A stretch of 64,000 bases of DNA from an uncultured cyanobacterium (GTDB lineage: Bacteria; Cyanobacteriota; Cyanobacteriia; Cyanobacteriales; Chroococcidiopsidaceae), in NCBI GenBank assembly GCA_946221495.1, contig CAMIFA010000001.1, positions 1 through 64,000 of the forward strand. The letters are read 5' to 3'. The notes below the pieces were generated by a model, which was given only the letters and a program-made list of their open reading frames with translations, made no database searches and had not been told where the DNA came from. Below, one piece after another: positions 1 to 8,209 of the stretch (position 1 is the first letter of the stretch; each line of letters begins with the position of its first letter). The translations under genes were made by a program, and so were the position numbers.

Positions 1-629
1 CGGATGAAGCATGGGAAAAAGCTCAAGGTGCAATTCGCCGTGCTGTAGAAAAGCTAGGGATGGATCACTTTGAAGGTATTGGGGAAGCTGCTTTTTATGG
101 TCCAAAGCTAGATTTTATTTTCCAAGATGCTCTAGATCGAGAGTGGCAACTAGGTACAGTTCAAGTAGATTACAACTTGCCAGAGCGATTTGATTTGGAG
201 TATGTAGCAGAAGATGGCTCAAGACAGCGCCCAGTAATGATTCACCGCGCTCCTTTTGGCTCGTTAGAACGGCTAATTGGGATTTTGATTGAGGAGTATG
301 CAGGTGATTTTCCGTTATGGTTGGCTCCCGTACAAGTTCGATTGCTGCCAGTAAGCAGTGAATTTTTACCCTTTACTCAAGAAGTGGCAGCGAAGATGCG
401 ATTACTTGGGATTCGCGCTGAAGCTGATACTAGTAATGAGCGACTAGGTAAACTAATTCGGAACGCCGAGAAAGACAAAATTCCCGTGATGGCAGTGGTG
501 GGAGCAAAGGAAGTGGAAGCGAATAGCCTCAGTATTCGTACTAGAGCTTCGGGAGAGTTGGGAACAATGCCAGTAACTGATGTTTTGGAAAAGATGAAAG
601 AAGCGATCGCTAACTTCGATAATTTCTAA
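1..629 (+). CDS. thrS: Threonyl-tRNA synthetase, C-terminal part (truncated by window edge)
   Basis: The reading frame is open from the first bases of the window (first full codon at 3), so only about the last 209 residues are present. They cover the end of the class II catalytic core (FYGPKLDF, the TVQVDYNLPERF stretch, and motif 3 in MIHRAPFGSLERLIGILIE) and the anticodon-binding domain (from about LAPVQVRLLPV to the end). The enzyme charges tRNA-Thr with threonine in the cytoplasm. The first in-frame ATG at 60 is internal and is not the start. The stop at 627-629 is followed by a short gap before an acetyltransferase gene. Confidence 0.97.
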   Translation, partial: DEAWEKAQGAIRRAVEKLGMDHFEGIGEAAFYGPKLDFIFQDALDREWQLGTVQVDYNLPERFDLEYVAEDGSRQRPVMIHRAPFGSLERLIGILIEEYAGDFPLWLAPVQVRLLPVSSEFLPFTQEVAAKMRLLGIRAEADTSNERLGKLIRNAEKDKIPVMAVVGAKEVEANSLSIRTRASGELGTMPVTDVLEKMKEAIANFDNF

Positions 630-697
630 GCCGTTGCACATCAAACTAATTAGGATAGCATTACTCTCCTGTCTCTTGGCAAAGGAAGCCGATATTG

Positions 698-1201
698 ATG
701 TTTGAGATCACAATTCGTGCTTTTGAAATGAATAATTGGGAAGATGTAGCAGATCTGTTTTCAGCACCGCTTTGTCGGTGGGGAACCCTACAAATGCCTT
801 ATCAATCCCGTGATCAAATTAAGCAGAAATTAGCAAATCCTACTTCAAACTTGCATAGATTAGTAGCAGTTATTAAGGAGGAGCAAAAACAAAGAATTGT
901 GGGGATGGTTGGTCTACATACCTATCATGATCGTCGCGCTCATGTAGGTGGGCTTGGTATGTTTGTCCATGATGACTACCAGAATAGAGGTATCGGTTCC
1001 CAACTGATGGAGGCGGTGATTGAATTAGGGGAAAACTGGCTTAACCTGAAGCGTCTCGAATTAACAGTTTACACTGATAATCCTAGTGCTATTCATCTCT
1101 ATGAGAAATATAACTTTGTGATTGAAGGTACTTTGCGTAAGTATGCTTTCCGCGCTGGTACTTATGTCGATGCCTATGCAATGGGTAAGGTCAGTGAATA
1201 A
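698..1201 (+). CDS. GNAT family N-acetyltransferase (YhhY/AaaT-like)
   Basis: A 167-residue protein with the GNAT fold. The acetyl-CoA loop is seen as DDYQNRGIGSQLMEAV (about residues 105-120), followed by ELTVYTDNPSAIHLYEKYNF and the C-terminal strand ending in YAMGKV. The sequence around RRAHVGGLGMFVHDDYQNRG resembles the YhhY/AaaT type that acetylates small amines or amino acids. The substrate cannot be read from sequence. ATG at 698 is chosen over the adjacent TTG at 695; an AAAGGAAG-type ribosome site lies just upstream. The gene is followed 12 bp later by thrB. Confidence 0.85.
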   Translation: MFEITIRAFEMNNWEDVADLFSAPLCRWGTLQMPYQSRDQIKQKLANPTSNLHRLVAVIKEEQKQRIVGMVGLHTYHDRRAHVGGLGMFVHDDYQNRGIGSQLMEAVIELGENWLNLKRLELTVYTDNPSAIHLYEKYNFVIEGTLRKYAFRAGTYVDAYAMGKVSE

Positions 1202-1213
1202 TATAAGGAAATT

Positions 1214-2179
1214 ATGCCTTTAACCTCTGCTATTACAGTCACTGTCCCCGCCACTACTGCAAATCTAGGTCCGGGTTTCGACTGCATTGGGGCGGCTTTA
1301 ACTCTGTACAATCAGTTTAAATTCACTTCCCTAGACAACAAGCTAGTAAAAATTACTATTACAGGTTTAGAAGCCGAGCGAGTTAAAACTGATGATAGTA
1401 ATCTTGTCTACCAAGCATTTTTGAAGTTTTATCAAACTATAGGGCAGACACCGCCGCCAGTGCAAATTGACATTGATCTAGGTGTACCTTTGGCAAGGGG
1501 ATTGGGGAGTTCTGCGACGGCGATTGTTGGCGGGTTGATCGGTGCAAATCATCTAGCTAATTCACCTTTAAATCAAATTCAGGTGATGGAGTTAGCGATC
1601 GCCCTGGAAGGACATCCGGATAATGTCGTTCCGGCACTTTTGGGGGGATGTCGTCTGGCGGCAAGTAAACAGAGAAACGAACCGCCAAAACGCCAAGAGC
1701 GCCAAGAAGAGGTTGGAGACTGGGAAATTTGTGATGTTCCTTGGCATCAGAGTATAGTGCCAGTAGTGGCAATTCCAGAGTTTGAGCTTTCGACTAAAAA
1801 GGCACGGCGGGTGTTGCCAGAGCAAGTGAGTCGCGCAGATGCAATTTTTAATACAGCGCATCTGGGTTTGCTGCTACGAGGTTTGGAGACAGGCACAGGA
1901 GACTGGATCAAAGCGGCTTTGCAAGATCGGTTACATCAGCCTTATCGACAAATCCTAATTTCAGGTTATGAAGCGGTGCGTTTGGCAGCTATGACGGCTG
2001 GTGCTTACGGAATGGTTATTAGTGGTGCGGGACCAACGTTACTGGCTCTGGTGGATGCCCAAAAGGCGGTAGCTGTTGAGGCGGCGATGAGTAAAGCTTG
2101 GCAAGAGCAAGGAATTACAGCTTCTGGGCGATCGCTGAAGATTGATTCTCAAGGCGCAAAAATATCCGCAGTAGACTAA
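1214..2179 (+). CDS. thrB: Homoserine kinase
   Basis: Homoserine kinase phosphorylates homoserine to O-phosphohomoserine in threonine synthesis. The 321-residue protein shows the GHMP kinase start (TVPATTANLGPGFDCIGAAL), the ATP-binding loop PLARGLGSSATAIVGG (about 92-107) and the C-terminal GHMP motif ISGAGPTLLAL. A ribosome site AAGGAAATT precedes ATG 1214. Between CRLAAS and WEICDVPWH sits a charged stretch of about 18 residues (KQRNEPPKRQERQEEVGD) that I do not expect in this family; it is encoded by a repeat-derived insert (see repeat at 1679). The last codons belong to a tandem duplication. Confidence 0.95.
   Translation: MPLTSAITVTVPATTANLGPGFDCIGAALTLYNQFKFTSLDNKLVKITITGLEAERVKTDDSNLVYQAFLKFYQTIGQTPPPVQIDIDLGVPLARGLGSSATAIVGGLIGANHLANSPLNQIQVMELAIALEGHPDNVVPALLGGCRLAASKQRNEPPKRQERQEEVGDWEICDVPWHQSIVPVVAIPEFELSTKKARRVLPEQVSRADAIFNTAHLGLLLRGLETGTGDWIKAALQDRLHQPYRQILISGYEAVRLAAMTAGAYGMVISGAGPTLLALVDAQKAVAVEAAMSKAWQEQGITASGRSLKIDSQGAKISAVD
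1679..1708 (+). repeat. MITE-core-like insert inside thrB
   Basis: A stretch of about 28 bases (GAACCGCCAAAACGCCAAGA followed by GCGCCAAG) matches, on the opposite strand, positions 63935-63962 in the MITE at the window end with one mismatch. It encodes part of the charged stretch in ThrB and keeps the frame open. The match is seen directly; that it arrived by insertion is inference. Confidence 0.7.
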
Positions 2180-2418
2180 TAAGAAAACTATGAATCAGAA
2201 TCAGGCGGATATTGCGGCGATTAAGTCTCAAATTGAGGCTCTACGTCGAGAACGTGCTTCTCTTACAGTTTCTGGGCGATCGCTGAAGATTGATTCTCAA
2301 GGCGCAAAAATATCCGCAGTAGACTAATAAGAAAACTATGAATCAGAATCAGGCGGATATTGCGGCGATTAAGTCTCAAATTGAGGCTCTACGTCGAGAA
2401 CGTGCTTCTCTTACAGTT
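2123..2418 (+). repeat. Exact 148 bp tandem duplication at the thrB 3' end
   Basis: Two adjacent identical units, 2123-2270 and 2271-2418, offset by 148 bp. Each contains the last 57 bases of thrB including its stop, the short spacer, and the first 27 codons of the next gene. Identity stops abruptly at 2419 on the right. On the left only one base (2122/2270) extends it, before a mismatch and then a shared TTACAG (2115-2120 and 2263-2268). This looks like a very recent slippage or short-homology duplication, or an assembly error. Confidence 0.97.
2190..2327 (+). pseudogene. Chimeric 45-codon ORF created by the duplication
   Basis: The first copy of the downstream gene's ATG (2190) opens a frame that reads its first 27 residues (MNQNQADIAAIKSQIEAL...ASLTV). 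It then runs in frame into the second copy of the ThrB tail (SGRSLKIDSQGAKISAVD) and stops at 2325-2327. The intact gene starts again at 2338. The ORF has the same upstream context as the intact gene, so it may be translated, but function is unlikely. Confidence 0.75.
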
Positions 2419-2823
2419 GATATGGTATCTCCAAAAACTGACTCCCCAGAGGCGATCGCTGATGCTTATCGTCGTCATGCTAGAGAAACTGCTCAACAAT
2501 CGGCTGAAGTTAAGGGTATAGATGATGCGATCGCCGCTTTAGAATCTCAGTTAAGTCAGTTGGAGGACTCGCAAACTCCGATGACTATACAGGAGCAGGT
2601 AGAGGCAGGAAGAAAACAAGCTAAAGTCCATGCTGAACGCATTAATCAACTTGCAGCAGAACTAGCAGAGGAATTGCGGGCGCTTAAGTCTACTGCAGAT
2701 CAACTGAGTCCGAGTTATTGGCAGGTGTATTACAAACCTTTTATTACTGGATTTAAGACGATCACGGTTCCCCATGTGCGATCGGATGGCGATGTCTGGA
2801 CGATCGTTAACCGCGTGGTTTAG
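2338..2823 (+). CDS. Small coiled-coil protein of unknown function
   Basis: A 161-residue acidic protein that I do not recognise by name. The first 120 residues are heptad-rich and Ala/Gln/Glu/Leu-rich, predicted coiled coil (for example IAAIKSQIEALRRERASL and IDDAIAALESQLSQLED). The last 40 residues (SYWQVYYKPFITGFKTITVP) form a compact hydrophobic tail. There is no signal peptide or membrane segment. It lies directly after thrB and is followed by a terminator, so it may share the thrB transcript. Its ATG context is duplicated 148 bp upstream. Confidence 0.75.
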   Translation: MNQNQADIAAIKSQIEALRRERASLTVDMVSPKTDSPEAIADAYRRHARETAQQSAEVKGIDDAIAALESQLSQLEDSQTPMTIQEQVEAGRKQAKVHAERINQLAAELAEELRALKSTADQLSPSYWQVYYKPFITGFKTITVPHVRSDGDVWTIVNRVV

Positions 2824-2852
2824 TAACAAGTAGGGAAAAATCTCAGGAATTG

Positions 2853-2882
2853 TGACGGTGGGGACTGCTGCCGTCTTTTTTA
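2853..2882 (+). terminator. Rho-independent terminator after the thrB-region genes
   Basis: GACGGTGG and CTGCCGTC pair as an 8 bp stem with two wobbles around GGACTG, followed directly by a run of six T residues. It lies 30 bp past the stop of the coiled-coil protein gene. Confidence 0.8.
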
Positions 2883-3043
2883 TTGCTGACTTAACAGAAA
2901 TTCATGGAAGTGATAGCTTTAAGTGATAGAGTATTTATACTTATCTATAATTATTATTTAACTTTGTTATTAAGCACCCTTTACAGAAGTTAATTTAACT
3001 TAATACAATAGCTGTTGTATGTGATAGGTATTTATTCTTAGTA

Positions 3044-4657
3044 ATGCTTACTAGTCAATTTCCTTGGTTAACTACTATTCTTTTGTTGCCGCTAGTGGCT
3101 TCCCTAGCCATTCCCTTGATTCCAGATACCCAAGGTAGAACAATTCGCACTTATGCCTTGGGAGTGGGAATAGCGGATTTTGCTTTAATGGTCTACACCT
3201 TTTGGAGTAGATACGACTTACAAAACTCCACATTTCAACTAGTTGAAAGTTATCCTTGGATTCCGCAGCTAGGCTTAAATTGGTCTTTAGCAGTTGATGG
3301 CTTGTCAATGCCTTTAGTGCTTTTAACAGGCTTGATTACTACCTTGGCAATCTTCGCAGCGTGGAATGTTACAAACAAGCCAAAATTGTTTTATATCCTA
3401 ATGTTGGCAATGTACAGCGCCCAAATAGGTGTGTTTGTCGCCCAGGATATGCTTTTGTTCTTCCTAATGTGGGAACTAGAGTTAGTTCCGGTATATTTAT
3501 TAATCTCAATTTGGGGAGGAGAAAAGCGCCGTTACGCAGCTACTAAATTTATTCTTTATACTGCCGCAGCTTCTATATTTATTTTGGTAGCAGCCTTTGC
3601 TATGGCTTTTTATGGCGATACTATTACCTTCGATATGGCTACTTTGGGAATGAAGCTATACCCCAAAGCATTTGAAATGCTAGTTTATGCTGGGTTACTA
3701 ATTGCCTTCGGCGTAAAGCTGCCAATTTTCCCGCTTCACACTTGGCTACCAGATGCCCATAGCGAGGCTTCCGCACCCGTATCAATGATCTTGGCTGGCG
3801 TTTTGCTAAAAATGGGTGGCTACGCGCTCATCCGCCTAAATATTGAAATGCTACCTGATGCCCATATTTCCTTTGCGCCGCTTCTAGCAATTTTGGGTGT
3901 AGTTAATATTGTTTATGGCGCTTTGGCGGCTTTTGCTCAAACTAATCTCAAACGGCGACTAGCTTATTCTTCGATCGCACACATGGGATTTGTGTTAATT
4001 GGCATTGCCTCGTTTACAGAAATTGGCATCGGCGGTGCTGTACTGCAAATGGTGTCGCACGGGTTGATTGCTGCTAGCTTGTTCTTCCTTTCAGGTGTAA
4101 CTTACGAGCGTACCCACACTCTAGTAATGGAAAAAATGGGAGGAATGGCAAAGCAAATGCCCAAAGTGTTTGCTTTATTCACAGCTGGTTCAATGGCTTC
4201 TCTAGCTTTACCAGGAATGAGTGGGTTTGTCGGTGAATTAACAGTATTCTTAGGAATTACGACGAGTGAGGCTTATAACCCGACATTCAAAGTTGTGGTT
4301 GTATTCCTAGCAGCTGTAGGGCTGATTTTAACTCCGATTTATTTACTCTCGATGCTACGCCAAGTATTTTACGGAGCAGATAATTCTGGCATAGTTATTG
4401 AAGGATATCTAGGAGATGCCAAACCGCGTGAGATGTTTATTGCGATTTGCCTCTTAGTGCCAATTATCGGCATAGGCTTCTACCCCAAGTTGGCGACACA
4501 GACGTATGATGTGAAAACAGTTGAAGTTGCAACTACGGTTCGTAATAATATGCTAACAACTGTAATTGCTCAACAGAAATCACATCTATACTCTACAGTT
4601 TTGATAGCACCGCATTTAGCTCCTGCTGATTCGCGATCGCTGATAGCTGCTAAGTAA
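3044..4657 (+). CDS. ndhD: NAD(P)H-quinone oxidoreductase subunit 4 (NdhD)
   Basis: A 537-residue, very hydrophobic proton-pumping subunit of the thylakoid NDH-1 complex, used in respiration and cyclic electron flow. Family hallmarks seen are [22 protein letters not shown] (ion-translocating Glu in TM5), the Lys of [22 protein letters not shown] in TM7, and [16 protein letters not shown]. About 14 transmembrane segments are expected. It probably belongs to the respiratory/cyclic NdhD1/D2 class rather than the CO2-uptake NdhD3/D4 class, but I could not test this. No ndhF is adjacent. Confidence 0.95.
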   Translation: MLTSQFPWLTTILLLPLVASLAIPLIPDTQGRTIRTYALGVGIADFALMVYTFWSRYDLQNSTFQLVESYPWIPQLGLNWSLAVDGLSMPLVLLTGLITTLAIFAAWNVTNKPKLFYILMLAMYSAQIGVFVAQDMLLFFLMWELELVPVYLLISIWGGEKRRYAATKFILYTAAASIFILVAAFAMAFYGDTITFDMATLGMKLYPKAFEMLVYAGLLIAFGVKLPIFPLHTWLPDAHSEASAPVSMILAGVLLKMGGYALIRLNIEMLPDAHISFAPLLAILGVVNIVYGALAAFAQTNLKRRLAYSSIAHMGFVLIGIASFTEIGIGGAVLQMVSHGLIAASLFFLSGVTYERTHTLVMEKMGGMAKQMPKVFALFTAGSMASLALPGMSGFVGELTVFLGITTSEAYNPTFKVVVVFLAAVGLILTPIYLLSMLRQVFYGADNSGIVIEGYLGDAKPREMFIAICLLVPIIGIGFYPKLATQTYDVKTVEVATTVRNNMLTTVIAQQKSHLYSTVLIAPHLAPADSRSLIAAK

Positions 4658-4701
4658 ACTTAATGCCCTTACCAAGATAGATTCCACCCTGCTCCCAAAC
4701 G

Positions 4702-5415
4702 GTGCTAGAAGGCTATTTAGCTTACGATGACGATGTACAGGGTAAGCGTCCAGGTGTAATGGTTGTACATGAATGGACAGGGTTGGGACCTTATGTTCAG
4801 CAACGCGCCAAACAACTGGCAGAACTTGGCTATGTTGCCTTGGCAATTGATATGTACGGTAAGGGAATCAGACCAAAGAATGACAAAGAGGCAGCAGCGC
4901 AAGCTACAATTTACAGATCAGATCGGAAATTAATGCGCGTTAGCGAAGCTTGCCGAAGGCTTCGCGCTGCTGCTGGCTTAAAAGTATTACAACAAAATGA
5001 TCTAACTGATAAAGACCGCATTGCTGCTATTGGATATTGTTTCGGTGGCGGTACTGTATTAGAGTTAGCGCGTAGCGGTGCTGACGTGAAAGGTGTAGTC
5101 AGTTTTCATGGCAATCTTGATACACCCAACCCCAGCGATGCCAGAAATATTAAAGGTAAAGTATTGGTACTACACGGTGCTGAAGATCCCCTAGTTCCAC
5201 CTAAACAAGTTTTGGGTTTTGCCGAAGAAATGAGTGGGGCAGATGTTGACTGGCAAATGGTAGCTTATGGTAATGCAGTCCACAGCTTTACTAATCCTGG
5301 CGCTGGTAATGATAAATCCAAAGGTGTTGCTTATAACCAAGCAGCTGATCAGCGTTCATTTGCAGATATGAAACAGTTTTTTACTGAGATATTTCAGTCT
5401 AGGAAACCTAAATAA
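4702..5415 (+). CDS. Dienelactone hydrolase family protein
   Basis: An alpha/beta hydrolase of 237 residues. The nucleophile elbow is GYCFGGG (Cys113), with Asp162 in GAEDPLVPP and His194 in NAVHSF completing the Cys-Asp-His triad. PGVMVVHEWTGLGPYV is the usual oxyanion region. The only start in the intact frame is GTG 4702. It lacks a clear ribosome site and seems to lose about 12-15 N-terminal residues compared with relatives. An in-frame ATG at 4663 is separated from it by TAG at 4678. A palindromic repeat adds about eight residues near residue 80. The natural substrate is unknown. Confidence 0.85.
   Translation: MLEGYLAYDDDVQGKRPGVMVVHEWTGLGPYVQQRAKQLAELGYVALAIDMYGKGIRPKNDKEAAAQATIYRSDRKLMRVSEACRRLRAAAGLKVLQQNDLTDKDRIAAIGYCFGGGTVLELARSGADVKGVVSFHGNLDTPNPSDARNIKGKVLVLHGAEDPLVPPKQVLGFAEEMSGADVDWQMVAYGNAVHSFTNPGAGNDKSKGVAYNQAADQRSFADMKQFFTEIFQSRKPK
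4941..4966 (+). repeat. Small palindromic repeat inside the dienelactone hydrolase gene
   Basis: GCGAAGC (4943-4949) and GCTTCGC (4959-4965) form an inverted repeat around TTGCCGAAG. This looks like the small dispersed palindromes known from cyanobacteria. It encodes SEACRRLR, an unexpected stretch between LMR and AAAGLKVL, and keeps the frame. Confidence 0.6.
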
Positions 5416-5698
5416 ATAAGCGAAAATTTAGAAAATCTTGCTGCTAAAGTTAGCAACTAGAAAAAAAGCTTGATGCAAGTTTTGAGATAATCGCTAAGCT
5501 GATGAAAGCGCTAGATTACATGAGAGAAGGTGATTAGCGATTTATATTTGAGATGGATTTAGTCAAACATTTCTTTGGTTGAGGCAGTATATTAAGACAC
5601 ATCAGCTAAATAACCTCAGTTCGGGATCAGAAAAAGTCTGAGGCTTCACAAATTTAATCGTCGCCTAGGTTAGTGCGAGATTTAAAATTACTTAACAA

Positions 5699-7129
5699 TT
5701 AACGTGACCAAGAACGACGGAAGTTAAAAAAGCTTTCTAAAAAGTTTTGTAACTGGGTGTTTCTAGCAAGCTTTACTTCTGTCCACGCAACAGCTATTTG
5801 CTCAAAAATTTCCGACATAGAGGGACTTATAGGAGCTAGCTGCGTGAGAAACGTTATTTTCAGGTTCTGGGCGATCGCACTAGCAATTACATTAATTAAT
5901 TCCCTAGCTTGTACCCCGACAATAGCTGCTCCTAATATTTTGCCATTGCGTAGCACAATTAATTTACAAATACCCGTTGTTTCCCCCGTTATTTGAGCGG
6001 CTGTAACGCTTTTAAAGTATTGCCGCAACACCAAAACATTATTTCCATATCTACGCCTTGCTTGTGCCTCTGTTAAGCCTACACGCGCTAATTCTGGAGC
6101 GGAAAATATTGCCCAAGGAATGAAGCGGTAATTGACTTTGGATACAGGGAAAAACAGCGCATTTTTCAGGGCGATTCTAGCTTCATAATTAGCAATATTG
6201 GGAAATTGATAACCGCCAATCACATCCCCACAGGCGTAAATCCGGGGGTTAGTTGTTTGGAGTTTTTCATTTAATACCAAGCGGTGCTGATGCCATTTAA
6301 CTCCTACTGCTTCTAAATTTAAAGCTTCAAAATCCGGTTGTTGTCCAGCACAAACTAAAATTTCATCAGTTTCAATTGCCTTATCTCCTACCTGAACCCA
6401 CTTTTTGTCTTGAATGCGCTTTACTTGGATAACTGATGTTTGCGTAAGGACGCGCACTCCGTCGGCTTCTAGGGTTGCTTGTACTAGCTGGGCTATTTCT
6501 GGATCTTCTTTGTCTAAAATGTGGGAACGTCTGACAACTAGAGTGACATTAAACCCAAGTCGCGCCAAAGTTTGAGCTAACTCAATACCAGATGGATCAG
6601 CACCCAGAATTACCCAACTCTTTGGTGGTTCTGAGGAAAATAATCGCCAAATCTCTGCCGCAGTAATATAACCAGTAGTTTCTAGTCCCGTAATATTGGG
6701 AATTGCTGGACGAGAGTTGGTAGCAATTAAATAAGTACGCGATCGCAGTGATCGTCCATTAATATTAAAGGCGAACGGTTGCCTGGTAAATTGACCCCCG
6801 CCAAGAATAACATCAACTCCCCGCGAGGCTAAAACAACGCGGGAGTTTTGCTCTGCTAAATTACAGACAACGCCCTCAGTCCACTGCATTGCCTTTGACC
6901 ATTGGATGAATTCACCCTGTTGTATGGGAATACCAAATTGCTCAGTATTATTTAGTTGCTGCAACGTTTGCCCGATTTGACTAAGAGCATGAGGCGCGAG
7001 TGCAGAGTAAATCTCATCCTTCGGAGGTTCTACAAGGGCGACTATCGCTCCTAGTTGCCTTGCAACAAGAGCAGCATAACGTCCAGCTAGACTACCGCCA
7101 ATAATCACAACATCATAATCAACAGTCAT
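5699..7129 (-). CDS. FAD/NAD(P)-dependent oxidoreductase, glutathione-reductase-like, lacking the redox disulfide
   Basis: A 476-residue two-dinucleotide-fold flavoprotein. The FAD motif is VVIIGGSLAGRYAALVARQLG at the N-terminus, the NAD(P) motif is WVILGADPSGIELAQTLARLG near residue 175, the second FAD motif is IYACGDVIGGYQ near residue 300, and a dimerisation domain follows. It resembles mercuric reductase and dihydrolipoamide dehydrogenase, but the usual CxxxxC after the first fold is absent. The C-terminal HPTxxE motif is replaced by SPSMSE. It is therefore probably not a classical disulfide reductase. Its ATG overlaps the stop of the upstream CobD-like gene by 4 bp, suggesting coupling. 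Confidence 0.85.
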   Translation of the reverse strand: MTVDYDVVIIGGSLAGRYAALVARQLGAIVALVEPPKDEIYSALAPHALSQIGQTLQQLNNTEQFGIPIQQGEFIQWSKAMQWTEGVVCNLAEQNSRVVLASRGVDVILGGGQFTRQPFAFNINGRSLRSRTYLIATNSRPAIPNITGLETTGYITAAEIWRLFSSEPPKSWVILGADPSGIELAQTLARLGFNVTLVVRRSHILDKEDPEIAQLVQATLEADGVRVLTQTSVIQVKRIQDKKWVQVGDKAIETDEILVCAGQQPDFEALNLEAVGVKWHQHRLVLNEKLQTTNPRIYACGDVIGGYQFPNIANYEARIALKNALFFPVSKVNYRFIPWAIFSAPELARVGLTEAQARRRYGNNVLVLRQYFKSVTAAQITGETTGICKLIVLRNGKILGAAIVGVQARELINVIASAIAQNLKITFLTQLAPISPSMSEIFEQIAVAWTEVKLARNTQLQNFLESFFNFRRSWSR

Positions 7130-8187
7130 GATTTGGCGTTAATAATTGTTGACAAAGCTTCTAGTAAGCGCTCATTATCCTCACTTGATCGTACAGCTAC
7201 GCGGAAGTAGCGATCGCCTAATTGGGGAAAGCTGAGGCAATCACGAATTAATATCTGATCATTTTTAAGTAATTGTTGCTGCAACTGCGAACTAGGTAGT
7301 TGTGACTCCACCAGTAAAAAATTAGCAGCACTCTCTAAAGGTTGTAATCCTGGTAATTGAGCTAGTTTTTGAAATAACTGCGATCGCGCCTCTGGTAGCC
7401 ATGCCCAAGTTTGTTGTTGAAACTCTACATCTTGAATTACAGCGACTGCGGCGGCGGCGGCGGGAGTGCTTAAAGTCCAAGGATCGCGTAGTTGCTGCCA
7501 ACGTCGGAGGCGGTCGGGATGTGCGATCGCGTATCCTAATCGTAATCCAGGCAGACTGTAGAATTTGGTAAGCGATCGCAGAATCACTAAATTTGGATAT
7601 TCCTGCACTAGTGGGATCAGACTTTGTTCTTGGTGTGGAGGCAGAAAATCCATAAACGCTTCATCCACCACAACTAAGGCAAATTGCTCTAGATAAGGCA
7701 GAATAATTTCCCGCAAAAACAGCTTACCTGTAGGATTATGAGGATTATTTAGTAGTAAACCACACTTATCAGAGGCAAGAGGCAAGAGGCTGTCTTCTCT
7801 TGTCTCCAAGTTAAGAGGAAATTCTATTACTTTCGCGTCAAATGCCTTGAGACAACGGTAGTAATCGCCAAAGGCTGGAGTCAGCAAGGCTGTCGCGGCT
7901 AACTTCGCTAAGTCCCAACCAGCCCAAGTAAGTAACTCTGCCGAGCCATTACCCGGCAGAATCCATTGGGGTGGTAATTGATGCAATTGACCTAAAGCAG
8001 CTTTTAATTCCCGATAATCGGGGTCTGGATAGTAGATCAGGTTGCCTAGAGTTGCTTGGATGGCAGCGATCGCACTTCTAGGAGGTCCCAAAGGGCTGAT
8101 ACTAGCAGAAAAATCCAGAATAGCATCGGGAGGACAGCCTGCTATTGCTGCTGCCCAGGCTAAATTCCCCCCGTGTACAGGTCGCAT
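7126..8187 (-). CDS. PLP-dependent aminotransferase, CobD/HisC-like (threonine-phosphate decarboxylase type)
   Basis: A class I/II aminotransferase-fold enzyme of 353 residues. The N-terminus MRPVHGGNLAWAAAIAGC and DFSASISPLGPP match the CobD type, which makes aminopropanol phosphate for cobalamin. PLP-site motifs are LLNNPHNPTGKL, VVVDEAFMDFL and RSLTKFYSLPGLRLGYA, where K is the PLP lysine. Start 8187 is chosen because longer frames run into the HU gene. A histidinol-phosphate aminotransferase role cannot be excluded. Between LNLETRED and KCGLLL is a repeat-derived insert. It sits 22 bp after HU and overlaps the next gene. Confidence 0.8.
   Translation of the reverse strand: MRPVHGGNLAWAAAIAGCPPDAILDFSASISPLGPPRSAIAAIQATLGNLIYYPDPDYRELKAALGQLHQLPPQWILPGNGSAELLTWAGWDLAKLAATALLTPAFGDYYRCLKAFDAKVIEFPLNLETREDSLLPLASDKCGLLLNNPHNPTGKLFLREIILPYLEQFALVVVDEAFMDFLPPHQEQSLIPLVQEYPNLVILRSLTKFYSLPGLRLGYAIAHPDRLRRWQQLRDPWTLSTPAAAAAVAVIQDVEFQQQTWAWLPEARSQLFQKLAQLPGLQPLESAANFLLVESQLPSSQLQQQLLKNDQILIRDCLSFPQLGDRYFRVAVRSSEDNERLLEALSTIINAKS
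7770..7808 (-). repeat. Purine/pyrimidine-rich repeat inside the CobD-like gene
   Basis: On the minus strand this reads GGAGACAAGAGAAGACAG, then CCTCTTGCCTCTTGCCTC. It is the same composition and word set as the intergenic repeat at 15980-16066. It encodes roughly ETREDSLLPLAS within a conserved enzyme and stays in frame. Confidence 0.55.
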
Positions 8188-8209
8188 CAAAAATAACCGC
8201 TCAAAACAA

